Source of the DNA: Pseudomonas oryzagri
Lineage (GTDB): Bacteria > Pseudomonadota > Gammaproteobacteria > Pseudomonadales > Pseudomonadaceae
DNA: 64,000 nucleotides
Assembly (NCBI RefSeq): GCF_020831405.1
Contig: NZ_JAJHPU010000017.1
Span: 313,993-377,992 of the forward strand
Reading direction: 5' to 3'
A model generated the notes under the pieces. The model was not told where the DNA came from. It saw only the letters and a list, made by a program, of their open reading frames with translations, and did no database searches. How positions within the stretch are numbered: position 1 is the stretch's first letter; the number at the start of each line of letters is the position of its first letter. The translations under genes were made by a program, and so were the position numbers. Of this stretch, positions 51,831-61,751 are shown in pieces.

Positions 51831-52988
51831 ATGAACAGCGTGCCAGACGTTCGCCCCACGGCCACTATCCTGGTGGTCGACGACACCCCGGAAAACCTGA
51901 TGCTGATGACCGACCTGCTCAAGGACCGGTATCGCATCAAGGCCGCCAACAACGGCGAGAAGGCCCTGCGCATCCTCCAGGGCGACCCGCTCCCCGACCT
52001 CGTCCTGCTCGACATCATGATGCCGGGCCTGTCCGGCTACCAGGTCGCCGAGCAGCTCAAGCTCGATCCGCGCACCCGCGACCTGCCGATCATCTTCCTG
52101 ACCGCCATGACGGGCGTCGAGGACGAGATCCATGGTCTGGAACTGGGCGCCGTGGACTACATCACCAAGCCGATCAGCCCGCCGCTGGTCCTGGCCCGGG
52201 TCGAGACCCAGCTCAAGATCAAGGCGGCGGCGGACTTCCTGCGCGACCAGAACGATTTCCTCGAGCAGGAAGTGCAGCGGCGTACCCGCGAGGTGACGGC
52301 CATCCAGGACGTCACCATCCTGGCCATGGCCTCGCTGGCCGAGACCCGCGACAACGAAACCGGCAACCATATCCGCCGCACCCAGCACTACGTGCGCCTG
52401 CTGGCCGAGCTGCTGCGCGAGCACCCGCGCTTTCGCCACTTCCTCGACGAGGAGACGATCAAGCTGCTGTTCAAGTCGGCGCCGCTGCACGACATCGGCA
52501 AGGTCGGCATCCCCGACCGCATCCTGCTCAAGCCGGGGCGCTTCACCCCGGAAGAGTTCGAGATCATGAAGACCCACACCACCCTGGGGCGCGACGCCAT
52601 CCAGCATGCCGAGGACGAGCTGGGGATCGACGTCGACTTTCTGCGCTTCGCCAAGGAAATCGCCTACAGCCATCAGGAGAAGTGGGACGGCAGCGGCTAT
52701 CCGGAGGGACTGGCCGCCGACGACATTCCCATCAGCGCCCGGCTGATGGCGCTGGCGGACGTCTACGACGCGCTGATCAGCCGCCGCGTGTACAAGCCCG
52801 GCATGCCGCACGAGCAGGCGGTGGAGATCATCCGCCAGGGGCGCAGCACGCATTTCGATCCCGATATCTGCGACGCCTTCCTGGCCAATGCCGAGCAGTT
52901 CCGCGACATTGCCGCGCGCTTCGTCGACAGCGACAAGGACATGACCCGGCAACTGGCCGCGCTCGAGCGGATCGCCGAAGAGCCCTGA
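51831..52988 (+). CDS. Response regulator with HD-GYP phosphodiesterase domain
   Basis: 385-residue cytoplasmic two-component output protein. Receiver domain 10-130 with acceptor Asp61 (LVLLDIMMPG) and Lys113. HD-GYP domain about 165-360 with HD at 220-221 in LHDIGKVGIPDRILLKPG and GYP at 289-291 in DGSGYPEG, so cyclic-di-GMP hydrolysis is expected. ATG at 51831 has AGGAGG 11 bases upstream; the frame extends upstream without homology. A hybrid kinase gene follows after 39 bases and is the likely partner. Confidence 0.92.
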   Translation: MNSVPDVRPTATILVVDDTPENLMLMTDLLKDRYRIKAANNGEKALRILQGDPLPDLVLLDIMMPGLSGYQVAEQLKLDPRTRDLPIIFLTAMTGVEDEIHGLELGAVDYITKPISPPLVLARVETQLKIKAAADFLRDQNDFLEQEVQRRTREVTAIQDVTILAMASLAETRDNETGNHIRRTQHYVRLLAELLREHPRFRHFLDEETIKLLFKSAPLHDIGKVGIPDRILLKPGRFTPEEFEIMKTHTTLGRDAIQHAEDELGIDVDFLRFAKEIAYSHQEKWDGSGYPEGLAADDIPISARLMALADVYDALISRRVYKPGMPHEQAVEIIRQGRSTHFDPDICDAFLANAEQFRDIAARFVDSDKDMTRQLAALERIAEEP

Positions 52989-53027
52989 GCCAGGGCCCGC
53001 CCGCTACGCCGTACAAGGAGTCGCCCG

Positions 53028-56000
53028 ATGAGAGTGCTCGCGCTGCTTGAGCGTCTTGCGCTGCGCCGCAAGCTGATTCTGGGGTTCGTCGTGCTGCTCG
53101 CCCTGGCGCTGGCGCTCGGCGTGCAGAGCCTGCGTACCCAGGCCAAGCTGAGCCGCGACCTGCAGCATCTGTACAGCACGGATCTGGTCGGCGCCCTGCA
53201 CCTGCACGAGGCGCGCGTGCAGCTGCCGCACATCGTCTGGGAGCTGCAGCGCGCCGTCGCCGCCAGCAACAGCGCGGTGCGTGGCGACGCCATGCGCCAG
53301 CTGGAGGCTGCCCAGCAGCGCCTGCACGAGGAGCTGGCGCTGGCCAAGCCGACCCTCTGGCGCGCCGAGAATCTGGTCAAGGTGGCGGAGCTCGAACTGC
53401 AGATCGAACGCCTGCGACAGAGCGGCGCGCAGGCCCTGCTGCTGGCCGACCAGGGACGCCAGACGCAGGCGCAGCTGCTGCTCAACAGCGCGGATTTCCA
53501 GCGCCTCGACAACCAGGCCGACGCGCTGCTGGAGGCCATCGCGCAGACCAAGCAGGCCGCGCTGCACGACCTGGTCACGCAGATCACCGCCTACGCCGAG
53601 CGCAGCAGCGTGCTCACCTACGCCCTGTTGCTGGGCGGCCTGGCCCTCGCCCTGGTGCTGGCCTGGCTGGTCAGCCAGTCGATCGGCAATCCGCTCGAGC
53701 GGGTGCGCAGGGCCGTCGACCAGTTGGCCGCCGGGCAGCTGGACAGGCCCATCCCGCATACCGACCTGAGCAACGAGACCGGCGACCTGGCGCGCGCCAT
53801 CGCCAAGCTGCAGCTCGAGTCGCGCCAGCTCGAACGCCAGCGCTGGGTCAAGGCCCAGGTCGCCCTCGTGCAGCTCGACCTGCAGCAGGCGGAAACGCCC
53901 CAGGAGCTGGCGCAGACCTTCTTCTGCCGCATCGCGCCGCAGCTGGGGGTGTGCCAGGGGGTGCTGTACGCCCTCTACGACGGGGCCTCGCGCCTGCAGC
54001 TGCTGGGCAGCTACGCCCTGGATGGCGAGCACCCGCCGGCCAGCGCGGTCGCGCTGGGCGAAGGATTGCTGGGCCAGTGCGCGCTGGACCGCCAGCCCCG
54101 TCAGCTCGCCGACCTGCCGGAGCAGTTCTGGCACGTGCGCGCGCAGCTGGGCGAGGCGCCGGCCAGTCACCTGCTGGTGCAGCCGGTGCTGCGCGGCGAT
54201 CGTCTGCTCGGCGTACTGGAACTGGCCGGCTTTCGCCCGCTGGACGAGAACCAGGCGCTGCTGCTGCAGGAGGTGCTGCCCAGGCTGGCCGCCGCCATGG
54301 CCATCATGGAGCGCAGCGCGGCGGCCCAGGCCCTGCTGCTGGAGACCCGCCGCCAGGCCGACGAAATGGGCGCGCAGGCGGTGCAGCTGGAGCAGCAGGC
54401 GCAGGCGCTGGAGACGCAGCAGGCGGCGCTGCGGGCCACCGAGGCCTGGTACCGCGGCATCATCGAGGCGGCGCCGGACGGCATGCTGGTGGTCGACGCG
54501 CAGGGCCGCATCCAGCTGACCAATCCGCAGCTCGACCACCTGTTCGGCTACGCCGCCGGCGAGCTGATCGACGAGCCGGTGGAACGCCTGATCCCCGAGC
54601 AGGTGCGCGCCCGCCACGTCGCGCTGCGCAACGGCTTCATCGCCCAGGGCAGCACCCGCCAGATGGGCGCCGGGATCGAGGACCTGCAGGGGGTACGCAA
54701 GGACGGCAGCCAGTTCGCCGTGGAGATCGGCCTGTCCCGCCTGCCGACCCTGGAGGCACGCGGCGTCTGCGTCTGCGCCTCGATCCGCGACGTCAGCGAG
54801 CGCCGGGCGATGGAGGTCAAGCTGCGCACGGCCAGCGATCGCCTGAGCCTGGCGCAGGAGGCGGGCGACATCGGCCTGTTCGACGTCGACTTCGTGACCG
54901 GCCACGACTACTGGACGCCCCAGCTGGAAAAGATGTTCGGCCTCGAGCCGGGCGCCTTCGGCGGCACCATGGCGCACTGGAAGGCGCTGCTGCATCCCGA
55001 CGATGCCGAAGCGGCGGACAGCGCCTACGCGGAAGCGGTCGCCAGCGGCGTCGATCGCTTCGAGGTCGACTTCCGCATCGTGCGGCAGAACGACGGGGCG
55101 GTGCGCACCTTCAGGTCGCTGAGCCGCTTCACCCGCGCCCCCGACGGGACGCCGCTGCGCGCCACCGGCGTGAACATCGACGTCACCGAGCTGATCGAGG
55201 CCCGTGCGGTGGCCGAGGAGGCGACCCGGGCCAAGAGCGACTTCCTCGCCAACATGAGCCACGAGATCCGCACGCCGATGAACGCCATCATCGGCATGAG
55301 CTACCTGGCGCTGCGCACCGAGCTCAACCCGCGCCAGCGCAACTACATCGAGAAGGTGCATCGCTCGGCGGAGAGCCTCCTGGGGATCATCAACGACATC
55401 CTCGACTTCTCCAAGATCGAGGCCGGGCGGATGGATCTGGAGTCCATCCCGTTTCGCCTGGAAGACGTCCTCGAGGAGTTCGCCAACATGGTCGGCCTGA
55501 AGGCCGAGGACAAGGGCCTGGAGCTGCTCTACAACACCTCGGCCGACCTGCCCACCGCGCTGATCGGCGATCCGCTGCGCCTGGGCCAGATTCTGATCAA
55601 CCTGGGCAACAACGCCGCCAAGTTCACCGAGCACGGCGAGATCGTGGTCGGCGTGGAGCGGGTCGGCGGCGACGAAAGTCGCGCCGAGCTGCATTTCTGG
55701 GTGCGCGATACCGGCATCGGCATGACCCCCGAGCAGTGCGCGCGCATGTTCCAGTCGTTCAGCCAGGCCGACAGCTCGACCACCCGCAAGTACGGCGGCA
55801 CCGGCCTGGGACTGTCGATCTCCAAGCGCCTGGTGGAGATGATGGGCGGACGCATCTGGGTGGAAAGCACGCTGGGCAGCGGCTCGACCTTCCATTTCAG
55901 GGTGAGCCTGGGTCTGCAGACGGAAGGCCAGCAGCGCCGCATGTACACCGCCGAGGAGTTGCTCGGCACCCGCGTGCTGGTGGTGGACGACAACGCCACG

Positions 56001-57428
56001 GCGCGCGAGATCCTCTCCGGCATGGCGCGCAGCTTCGGCATCGAGGTGGACGCGGTGGATAACGGTAGCGCCGCCCTGCGCATGCTGGTCGAGGCCGAGC
56101 AGAAGGCGTTGCCCTACGATCTGGTGCTGATGGATTGGCGCATGCCGGAGATGGACGGCGTGGAAACCGTGCGCCGGATGCACTCCACCCAGCTGGCGCA
56201 CACCCCGTCGGTGATCATGGTCACCGCCTTCGGTCGCGAGGAGGTGCGCGGCGAGACCGAGCGGCAGGGCGTGGCGTTGCCGGTCGTGCTGACCAAGCCG
56301 GTGACGCCCTCCACCTTGCTGGAGGCCATCGGTAGCGTGCTCGGCAACCTGCCGCAGGCCGATACCCGGGCCAGCGAGCGCAGCGGGCAAAGCGCCAGCG
56401 ACATGGCCAGCCTGCGCGGCGCGCGCCTGCTGCTGGTGGAGGACAACGAGCTCAACCGCGAGCTGGCCTGCGAGCTGCTGCAGGAGGCGGGTATCGAGCT
56501 GGGGCTGGCCAACGATGGCCAGCAGGCGCTCGATCTGCTGGCGCGCGATGCCGACTTCGACGGTGTGCTGATGGACTGCCAGATGCCGGTGATGGACGGC
56601 TACACCGCCACCGGCAGGATTCGCCAAGAGCCGCGTTTCGCCCAGCTGCCGGTGATCGCCATGACCGCCAACGCCATGGCCGGCGATCGCGAGAAGGCGC
56701 TGGCCTGCGGCATGAACGACCATATCTCCAAGCCGCTGAACGTGGAGGACATGTTCGCCACCCTGGCCCGCTGGATCAAACCGCGCAGCGGGCGGCCGGG
56801 CATGGCGCCGCAGGCCGGCGCCCCGGCGGCAGCCGATCCGCTGCCGGAGCGTCTGGCGGGCATCGACCTGGCCGCCGGGCTGGCCACCTGCATGGGCAAG
56901 CGCGATCTCTACCGGCGCCTGTTGGGCAAGTTCCACGCCGCCCACAGCGGCTTCGCCCGGCAGTTCCAGACGGCGCTCGCCGATCCCGACCCCAGCGCCG
57001 CCACGCGCCTGGCCCACAGCCTGCGCGGCGCCGCGGGCAACATCGGCGCGAAGGCGGTCGCGCAGGCCGCCGGCACCCTGGAGCAGGCCTGCCAGAGCGG
57101 CGCGGCCGGCGATGAGGTGACGTCCCGGGTCAACGAGGTCGAGCGCTGTCTGGCGCCGGTACTGGCGGCTCTGGCCGGCCTTGGCGAGGAGAGCCCGCCG
57201 CCCGCCGAGGCGGATGTGCAGTCCCTGCCGCAGCTGCAAGGGCAGCTGGATACCCTCAAGCGCCTGCTGGCCGAGAGCGATACCGCGGCCGCCGACGTGC
57301 TCCACGCGCTACGGGCGTGCTCGCTCGAACGGCAACTCGCCGAGCGTCTGGCGCTGGTCGCCCATCAGGTCGAACGTTTCGACTTCGATCAGGCCCTGGC
57401 GCTTCTCCAGGAGGGCGTGCCCGGCTGA
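53028..57428 (+). CDS. Large hybrid sensor histidine kinase (HAMP-GAF-PAS-PAS-HK-REC-REC-Hpt)
   Basis: 1466 residues. Two membrane helices (about 16-33 and 195-217) flank a helical periplasmic domain; HAMP at 218-270, GAF-like 285-425, a coiled coil, PAS at 472-595, PAS_3 at 600-725, HisKA with His745 ([11 protein letters not shown]), HATPase ([24 protein letters not shown]), receiver 1 with Asp1036, receiver 2 with Asp1183, and an Hpt domain with His1330 in [14 protein letters not shown] full multistep phosphorelay in one chain. The likely target is the adjacent HD-GYP regulator. The stimulus is unknown. Confidence 0.93.
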   Translation: MRVLALLERLALRRKLILGFVVLLALALALGVQSLRTQAKLSRDLQHLYSTDLVGALHLHEARVQLPHIVWELQRAVAASNSAVRGDAMRQLEAAQQRLHEELALAKPTLWRAENLVKVAELELQIERLRQSGAQALLLADQGRQTQAQLLLNSADFQRLDNQADALLEAIAQTKQAALHDLVTQITAYAERSSVLTYALLLGGLALALVLAWLVSQSIGNPLERVRRAVDQLAAGQLDRPIPHTDLSNETGDLARAIAKLQLESRQLERQRWVKAQVALVQLDLQQAETPQELAQTFFCRIAPQLGVCQGVLYALYDGASRLQLLGSYALDGEHPPASAVALGEGLLGQCALDRQPRQLADLPEQFWHVRAQLGEAPASHLLVQPVLRGDRLLGVLELAGFRPLDENQALLLQEVLPRLAAAMAIMERSAAAQALLLETRRQADEMGAQAVQLEQQAQALETQQAALRATEAWYRGIIEAAPDGMLVVDAQGRIQLTNPQLDHLFGYAAGELIDEPVERLIPEQVRARHVALRNGFIAQGSTRQMGAGIEDLQGVRKDGSQFAVEIGLSRLPTLEARGVCVCASIRDVSERRAMEVKLRTASDRLSLAQEAGDIGLFDVDFVTGHDYWTPQLEKMFGLEPGAFGGTMAHWKALLHPDDAEAADSAYAEAVASGVDRFEVDFRIVRQNDGAVRTFRSLSRFTRAPDGTPLRATGVNIDVTELIEARAVAEEATRAKSDFLANMSHEIRTPMNAIIGMSYLALRTELNPRQRNYIEKVHRSAESLLGIINDILDFSKIEAGRMDLESIPFRLEDVLEEFANMVGLKAEDKGLELLYNTSADLPTALIGDPLRLGQILINLGNNAAKFTEHGEIVVGVERVGGDESRAELHFWVRDTGIGMTPEQCARMFQSFSQADSSTTRKYGGTGLGLSISKRLVEMMGGRIWVESTLGSGSTFHFRVSLGLQTEGQQRRMYTAEELLGTRVLVVDDNATAREILSGMARSFGIEVDAVDNGSAALRMLVEAEQKALPYDLVLMDWRMPEMDGVETVRRMHSTQLAHTPSVIMVTAFGREEVRGETERQGVALPVVLTKPVTPSTLLEAIGSVLGNLPQADTRASERSGQSASDMASLRGARLLLVEDNELNRELACELLQEAGIELGLANDGQQALDLLARDADFDGVLMDCQMPVMDGYTATGRIRQEPRFAQLPVIAMTANAMAGDREKALACGMNDHISKPLNVEDMFATLARWIKPRSGRPGMAPQAGAPAAADPLPERLAGIDLAAGLATCMGKRDLYRRLLGKFHAAHSGFARQFQTALADPDPSAATRLAHSLRGAAGNIGAKAVAQAAGTLEQACQSGAAGDEVTSRVNEVERCLAPVLAALAGLGEESPPPAEADVQSLPQLQGQLDTLKRLLAESDTAAADVLHALRACSLERQLAERLALVAHQVERFDFDQALALLQEGVPG

Positions 57429-57478
57429 GCCGCTAGCGCCGTTCTCGTTGGCTGACCGCCCGTGTCTTCTCGCGCAAC

Positions 57479-58432
57479 TCAAAAGGCTGGATCAACTTCA
57501 TCCTTGATGCAGCCGTATAGCTTGTCGGCACCGCCGAACCGGGCGAGTGCATCGTTACCACCCACTGCGACGCGCTGCGCGGTGATCGGCCGCGCCAGCA
57601 CGTTGGCCGAGCCCGGAAGGATCAGAATCGCGGTGCGTCCAGCCTGGAAGCGGTTGATCGCATCCTGCCGGTGCTTGGGTATATCGGTCTCCGGCAGACC
57701 GTTGAGCATGCGGTTCATGGCGACGCTCGCTTCGCCCAGCTCATCGCTCGGGCCGGAGTCGCCGACAATTCCAGGCACGACGCGCTTGCTGGCGCTCGGT
57801 GAAAAAGCGACGACCGTGCTGCGCTTGACCACGCCAAGCGACTGGAAGCGGCTGTTCCCGGGAACCACCAGGGCAGGTACCGCCAAGGCATCGATCCACT
57901 TCGACTGATCGCAGTCGCCTTGCCGATTGAAACCTCCCGCCACCGCGACATCGGCGGTCATCGATACCAGATAACCGTCAGCGGAAAGACAGGGTTTCCC
58001 GGTGGCGGCGTTCTTTTCGATGATGTCCGCATCGAGCACCTGCCAAGTCCGCGGGAGCGGATAGCCCGCGTCGCGTACCGCTTCGAAGTCCGCCTCCGGT
58101 CGTCCCGGGTCAACAAAGGCATTGCGGATATTGTTGATCGCACAGGGCCCGGCTCCGGGATCAGTGCTGCAGCGCCTGCCGGTCACGTCGATCTGATGGT
58201 AGGAAATCTTGGTACCGTCGGTGTTGACCTTGAGCGAGGTGATGAACAGCAGCGGTCGTATGCTGCCAAGCGCCGGGACGGGAGCGCCCTGGTAAACCTG
58301 TACGCTCCGGGAGCCATGTTCGTCCGGCTGCTGGAAAACCCTCTCGAAACCGCAGGCGCCGGCAAACGTCTCTACGGGGAGTGCCATCGCCAGGCTCAGA
58401 GCCCCGACGCGCAATAGACCGGATGGATACAC
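57479..58432 (-). CDS. Secreted protein, possible GH75 chitosanase-like fold
   Basis: 317-residue exported protein. GTG at 58432 is taken as start because AGGAGG lies 7 bases upstream; a signal peptide follows (YPSGLLRVGALSLAMALPVETFAGA). Segments SADGYLVS, LAVPALVVPG, SKRVVPGIVGDSGPSDELGEASVAMN resemble the GH75 fungal-type chitosanase core, in which the GDSGP-x-x-x-GE part is conserved. Two conserved-looking Asp/Glu residues lie there. Chitosan as substrate is inference. It is convergent with the hybrid kinase gene. Confidence 0.6.
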   Translation of the reverse strand: MYPSGLLRVGALSLAMALPVETFAGACGFERVFQQPDEHGSRSVQVYQGAPVPALGSIRPLLFITSLKVNTDGTKISYHQIDVTGRRCSTDPGAGPCAINNIRNAFVDPGRPEADFEAVRDAGYPLPRTWQVLDADIIEKNAATGKPCLSADGYLVSMTADVAVAGGFNRQGDCDQSKWIDALAVPALVVPGNSRFQSLGVVKRSTVVAFSPSASKRVVPGIVGDSGPSDELGEASVAMNRMLNGLPETDIPKHRQDAINRFQAGRTAILILPGSANVLARPITAQRVAVGGNDALARFGGADKLYGCIKDEVDPAF

Positions 58433-58605
58433 CGCGAGTCCTCCTGATTCAGGCCTGTTTCTGACAGAGCTGCGGCGCGGTGCGCCAACCAACCCGCTTC
58501 AGCGCCGTTGCACGTCAGGAAGGATTGCTGGCTGGCAGAGTTCACGCACGCCGAGCGCTGCCACCCAGCTGAAAAACTCCTGCCATCCGCCTGCCGCCCT
58601 CCCCC

Positions 58606-60315
58606 TCACCCCCACTCGATGCGGTTGCGCCCGGCGCTCTTCGCCCGATACAGCGCCATGTCGCTGCGCGACAGCGCCGCATCGACGCTGGCGTCGGTGG
58701 CGTTCAGCGCGGCGATGCCGACGCTGATGCTCAGGGCGATGCCCGCGCCATCGTGCGCCAGCGGTCGTTCGGCGAGGTGGTACTGGAGGCGCCGGGCGAA
58801 GGCGCTGGCATCGTCGAGGCCGGTGTCCGGCAGCAGCACGGCGAACTCCTCGCCGCCGACGCGGCCGGCGAGGTCGCTCTTGCGCAGCTGTTCGCGCAGG
58901 ATGGCGGCGAAGTGCTTGAGGGCGAGGTCGCCGACGGCATGGCCCCACTGGTCGTTGATCGCCTTGAAGTGGTCGAGGTCGCACATCAGCACCGCGGCGC
59001 CGCCGCTGCCGCCACCGCGCTGGATGCGCGCCAGCTCGCCTTCGATCTGGCTCATGAAGTGCCGGCGGTTGGGCAACTGGGTGAGGAAGTCGGTGGTGGC
59101 GAACTCCTGCAGTTCGGCCTCGATGCGCTTGCGCTCGGTGACGTCGGTGATGAAGCCGTGCCACAGGGTGCTGCCATCGGCCAGGCTGCGCGGCCGGGCG
59201 ACGCCCTGGCGCCAGCGCAGGCCCTGGCGCGGCAGCAGCACGCGGTACTCCAGCTCCCAGGGGACCATGGCGGCGGCGGCGGTTTCCAGCGAGGCGAGGT
59301 AGGCCGGCAGGTCGTCGGGGTGGACCAGGGCGTGGATGGCCGCGTCGCTCTCGGCCACCTGCTCCGGCTCCAGTTCGTAGATGTCGCGGATGCCGGCGCT
59401 GGCGTAGGTGAAGAAGGCCGCGCCGTCCGCCTGGCAGCGATACTGGAACACCAGCCCGGGCACCTCGTCGGTCAGGTGGGTGACCAGGTCGACGCTCTGC
59501 TGCAGGCGCTCGGCCATCGAGTGCATCGCCGAGATGTCGGTGGTGGTGCCGATCATGCGCAGCGGCCGGCCGGCGGCGTCGCGGCTGACCACCTTGCCGC
59601 GGCTGCAGATCCACTTGTAGCTGCCGTCCTTGCAGCGGATGCGGTGCTCGACGTCGTAGCTCGCGGTCTTGCCGTCGAAGTGCGCCTGGATGGTGGCGCG
59701 CACGTAGGCCAGGTCGTCGGGGTGGACGCGCGTGTAGCTCTCCTCGATGCGGTTGCCGACCTCGTCCTCGGCGTAGCCGAGCAGCGCCTTCCAGCCGGCG
59801 GAATAGAAAATCTCGCCGGTGGCGACGTTGCGATCCCAGATGCCGGTGCCGCTGCCGGCGATGGCCAGCGCCATCTGCCGCTCGCTGGCGCGCAGCGCCT
59901 CGATCTCGGCGCGCAGCTCGGCCTCGCGGCGCGCACCGGCGAGCGCGGCGGCCATGCCGGCCAGATCGAGGAGGAAGCGGCGCTGGCCATCGTCCAGCTC
60001 GCGCGGCCGGTCGTCGAGCAGGCACAGGGTGCCGAGCCGGCTGCCGTCGGCGGCGCGCAGCGGGCAGCCGGCGTAGAAGCGGATGGCCGGCTGGCCGTCG
60101 GCGCGGGTGTCGGCCAGCAGGACGATCTCGCCGTCGTGGCCGTCGCGCTCGAGCGCGTCCAGCTCGGCCGGCGCTTCGCCCGGCGCCAGCCCGGCGACGG
60201 CGAGGATGCTGCGCTGGCCGTCGGCGATACGGGTGATCAGCGCCTGGGCGACGCCGAAGTGGTGCTGGGCGAGGCGCGCCAGAAGGTCGAAACGCTGGTC
60301 AGCTTCAGCGGACAT
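58606..60315 (-). CDS. Diguanylate cyclase with GAF and two PAS domains
   Basis: 569-residue cytoplasmic GGDEF protein. GAF about 8-125 (IRFYAGCPLRAADGSRLGTLCLLD), PAS_3 at 150-265 and 285-395 (both with VHPDD), then GGDEF with the active motif GGEEF at 487-491. The inhibitory RxxD site is present (RKSD at 478-481), so product inhibition by cyclic-di-GMP is expected. Start ATG at 60315 preferred over 60321 for ribosome-site spacing. Counterpart activity to the nearby HD-GYP protein. About 170 bases before the next minus-strand gene show no other feature. Confidence 0.93.
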   Translation of the reverse strand: MSAEADQRFDLLARLAQHHFGVAQALITRIADGQRSILAVAGLAPGEAPAELDALERDGHDGEIVLLADTRADGQPAIRFYAGCPLRAADGSRLGTLCLLDDRPRELDDGQRRFLLDLAGMAAALAGARREAELRAEIEALRASERQMALAIAGSGTGIWDRNVATGEIFYSAGWKALLGYAEDEVGNRIEESYTRVHPDDLAYVRATIQAHFDGKTASYDVEHRIRCKDGSYKWICSRGKVVSRDAAGRPLRMIGTTTDISAMHSMAERLQQSVDLVTHLTDEVPGLVFQYRCQADGAAFFTYASAGIRDIYELEPEQVAESDAAIHALVHPDDLPAYLASLETAAAAMVPWELEYRVLLPRQGLRWRQGVARPRSLADGSTLWHGFITDVTERKRIEAELQEFATTDFLTQLPNRRHFMSQIEGELARIQRGGGSGGAAVLMCDLDHFKAINDQWGHAVGDLALKHFAAILREQLRKSDLAGRVGGEEFAVLLPDTGLDDASAFARRLQYHLAERPLAHDGAGIALSISVGIAALNATDASVDAALSRSDMALYRAKSAGRNRIEWG

Positions 60316-60513
60316 CTGCATATCCTGGGGACTCGACAAGAACCTGGGGCAATAACAACAGTCTATAACGGCCTTGCCGACTAGCCAGTGAAACACGGCT
60401 CGCCCCCGGCGGCGGACGGCAACCAACGGCAGGCGCCGCGGTCCAATCGGGCGTTGGACAACCGGCGATGCGCCCACCACAGTGGCGCCCGCCAACCACC
60501 CGAGGAGACCTTC

Positions 60514-61125
60514 TTGTCAGCCGTTCTCGTTCGCCTGTTCTGCCGCGCCGCACTGCTGTTCGCCGCCGGCACGGCATCCGCCGCCACCTGCCCCGTCGGC
60601 GAGCAGGAAGTCTGCCTGGGCAGCTGCTTCTGCGCCCCGGCCGTCGGCGGCGAACTGGGCACGCTCTACGAGGACGTGGGCAAGATGGCGGCCGGCGGCC
60701 TGGCGACCTGGATCACCCAGACGCGCGCCTCGGTGCCCGCGGCGAGCGTACGGCCGATCCCCCTGCACATCCGCGTCCAGCTGGAAGCCTGGTACGACTG
60801 GCGGGTGCTGGAAACGGTGCGCTACAAGGTCGACGACGGCCGCGAGCTGAGCGCGGCGAACGCCGTGCTGCAGAATCCTGACGTGAATGCGGTGACCCTG
60901 GTGGACCTGATCGTGTTCAGGAACGCCCAGGACGCCGAGGACAACGTCGCGCTCTGGGCGCACGAGCTCAAGCACGTCGAGCAGTACCAGCAGTGGGGAG
61001 TGGAGGGCTTTGCCGCGCGCTACAGCCGCGACTACCAGGCCATCGAGGCGCCGGCGTATGCGATCCAGCGCGAGGTGGCGCGCAGCCTCAAGTTGCCGGT
61101 GACCCAGAGCGGCGACGCTCACTGA
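60514..61125 (+). CDS. Secreted DUF4157-like protein with HExxH-type motif
   Basis: 203-residue exported protein of unknown function. Start TTG at 60514 is chosen because GAGGAG lies 6 bases upstream; a signal peptide (LVRLFCRAALLFAAGTASA) follows. A cysteine cluster (CPVGEQEVCLGSCFCAP) lies just after cleavage. WAHELKHVEQYQQWG resembles the HELxHxxQ signature of DUF4157 (putative metallopeptidase-like). Whether it is enzymatic is unknown. Confidence 0.7.
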   Translation: MSAVLVRLFCRAALLFAAGTASAATCPVGEQEVCLGSCFCAPAVGGELGTLYEDVGKMAAGGLATWITQTRASVPAASVRPIPLHIRVQLEAWYDWRVLETVRYKVDDGRELSAANAVLQNPDVNAVTLVDLIVFRNAQDAEDNVALWAHELKHVEQYQQWGVEGFAARYSRDYQAIEAPAYAIQREVARSLKLPVTQSGDAH

Positions 61126-61140
61126 GCGGGCGCCGGGTCT

Positions 61141-61677
61141 TTACTTGTCTTTCTTGGTTTTCTTGTCTTTCTTGTCCTTTTTGCCCTTCGTGCTCTTCTT
61201 CGGATAGTCGAGACGGAGCTTTTCGGGCGTCAGCTTGCCGAGCCCGTCCCATGACTTGCAGTCGAAGCGCAGCTCGGCGACCGCGCAGGTCGGCAGGTGC
61301 TCGATGTCGGGACAGAAGTGCTGGACCAGTTCGAGCAGCTCGGGGTTGTGGCCGACCAGCATGACCCGCTTGTACCCCTCGCCCTCCTCGGCCAGCACGG
61401 CGAGCATGTCCTCCACCCGGCAAGCGTACAGGCGCTCGTCGAACAGGATGTCCTTGCGCCGGTAGCCGATGGCCCGGGCCAACCCCACGGCGGTGGCCAG
61501 CGCGCGCAGTGCCGGGCTGCTGATGATCAGGTCGGGATGCAGCTCGCGCCCGGCCAGGCGCTTGCCCATCTTGACCAGTTCGCGCTCGCCACTTTCGGCC
61601 AGCAGCCGGTCGCGGTCGGGCAGCCGGGTTTCGTCCCAGCTCGACTTGGCGTGGCGCACCACAATCAGCGTCTTCAC
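61141..61677 (-). CDS. Histidine phosphatase (SixA-like) with lysine-rich tail
   Basis: 178-residue phosphatase of the histidine-phosphatase superfamily. Catalytic His9 in VVRHAKSSWDE, second His in VMLVGHNPELLELV. The last ~20 residues are Lys/Asp repeats (KGKKDKKDKKTKKDK), a low-complexity tail not found in E. coli SixA. SixA-type enzymes dephosphorylate histidine phosphotransfer domains, so action on the Hpt-containing kinase nearby is conceivable but unproven. Confidence 0.85.
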   Translation of the reverse strand: MKTLIVVRHAKSSWDETRLPDRDRLLAESGERELVKMGKRLAGRELHPDLIISSPALRALATAVGLARAIGYRRKDILFDERLYACRVEDMLAVLAEEGEGYKRVMLVGHNPELLELVQHFCPDIEHLPTCAVAELRFDCKSWDGLGKLTPEKLRLDYPKKSTKGKKDKKDKKTKKDK

Positions 61678-61751
61678 GGCCCTCTCCCACAGGGGGTATC
61701 AGACCTTCAGCATGGCCCAGCGGCGCCGGCCGCGCCACGCGGCGGGTGTTT

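Noticed and set aside
53004..57305. Minus-strand frame of over 1400 codons opposite the hybrid kinase.
   Set aside because: Mirror frame of a long high-G+C gene; the plus strand shows all kinase, receiver and Hpt motifs in order.
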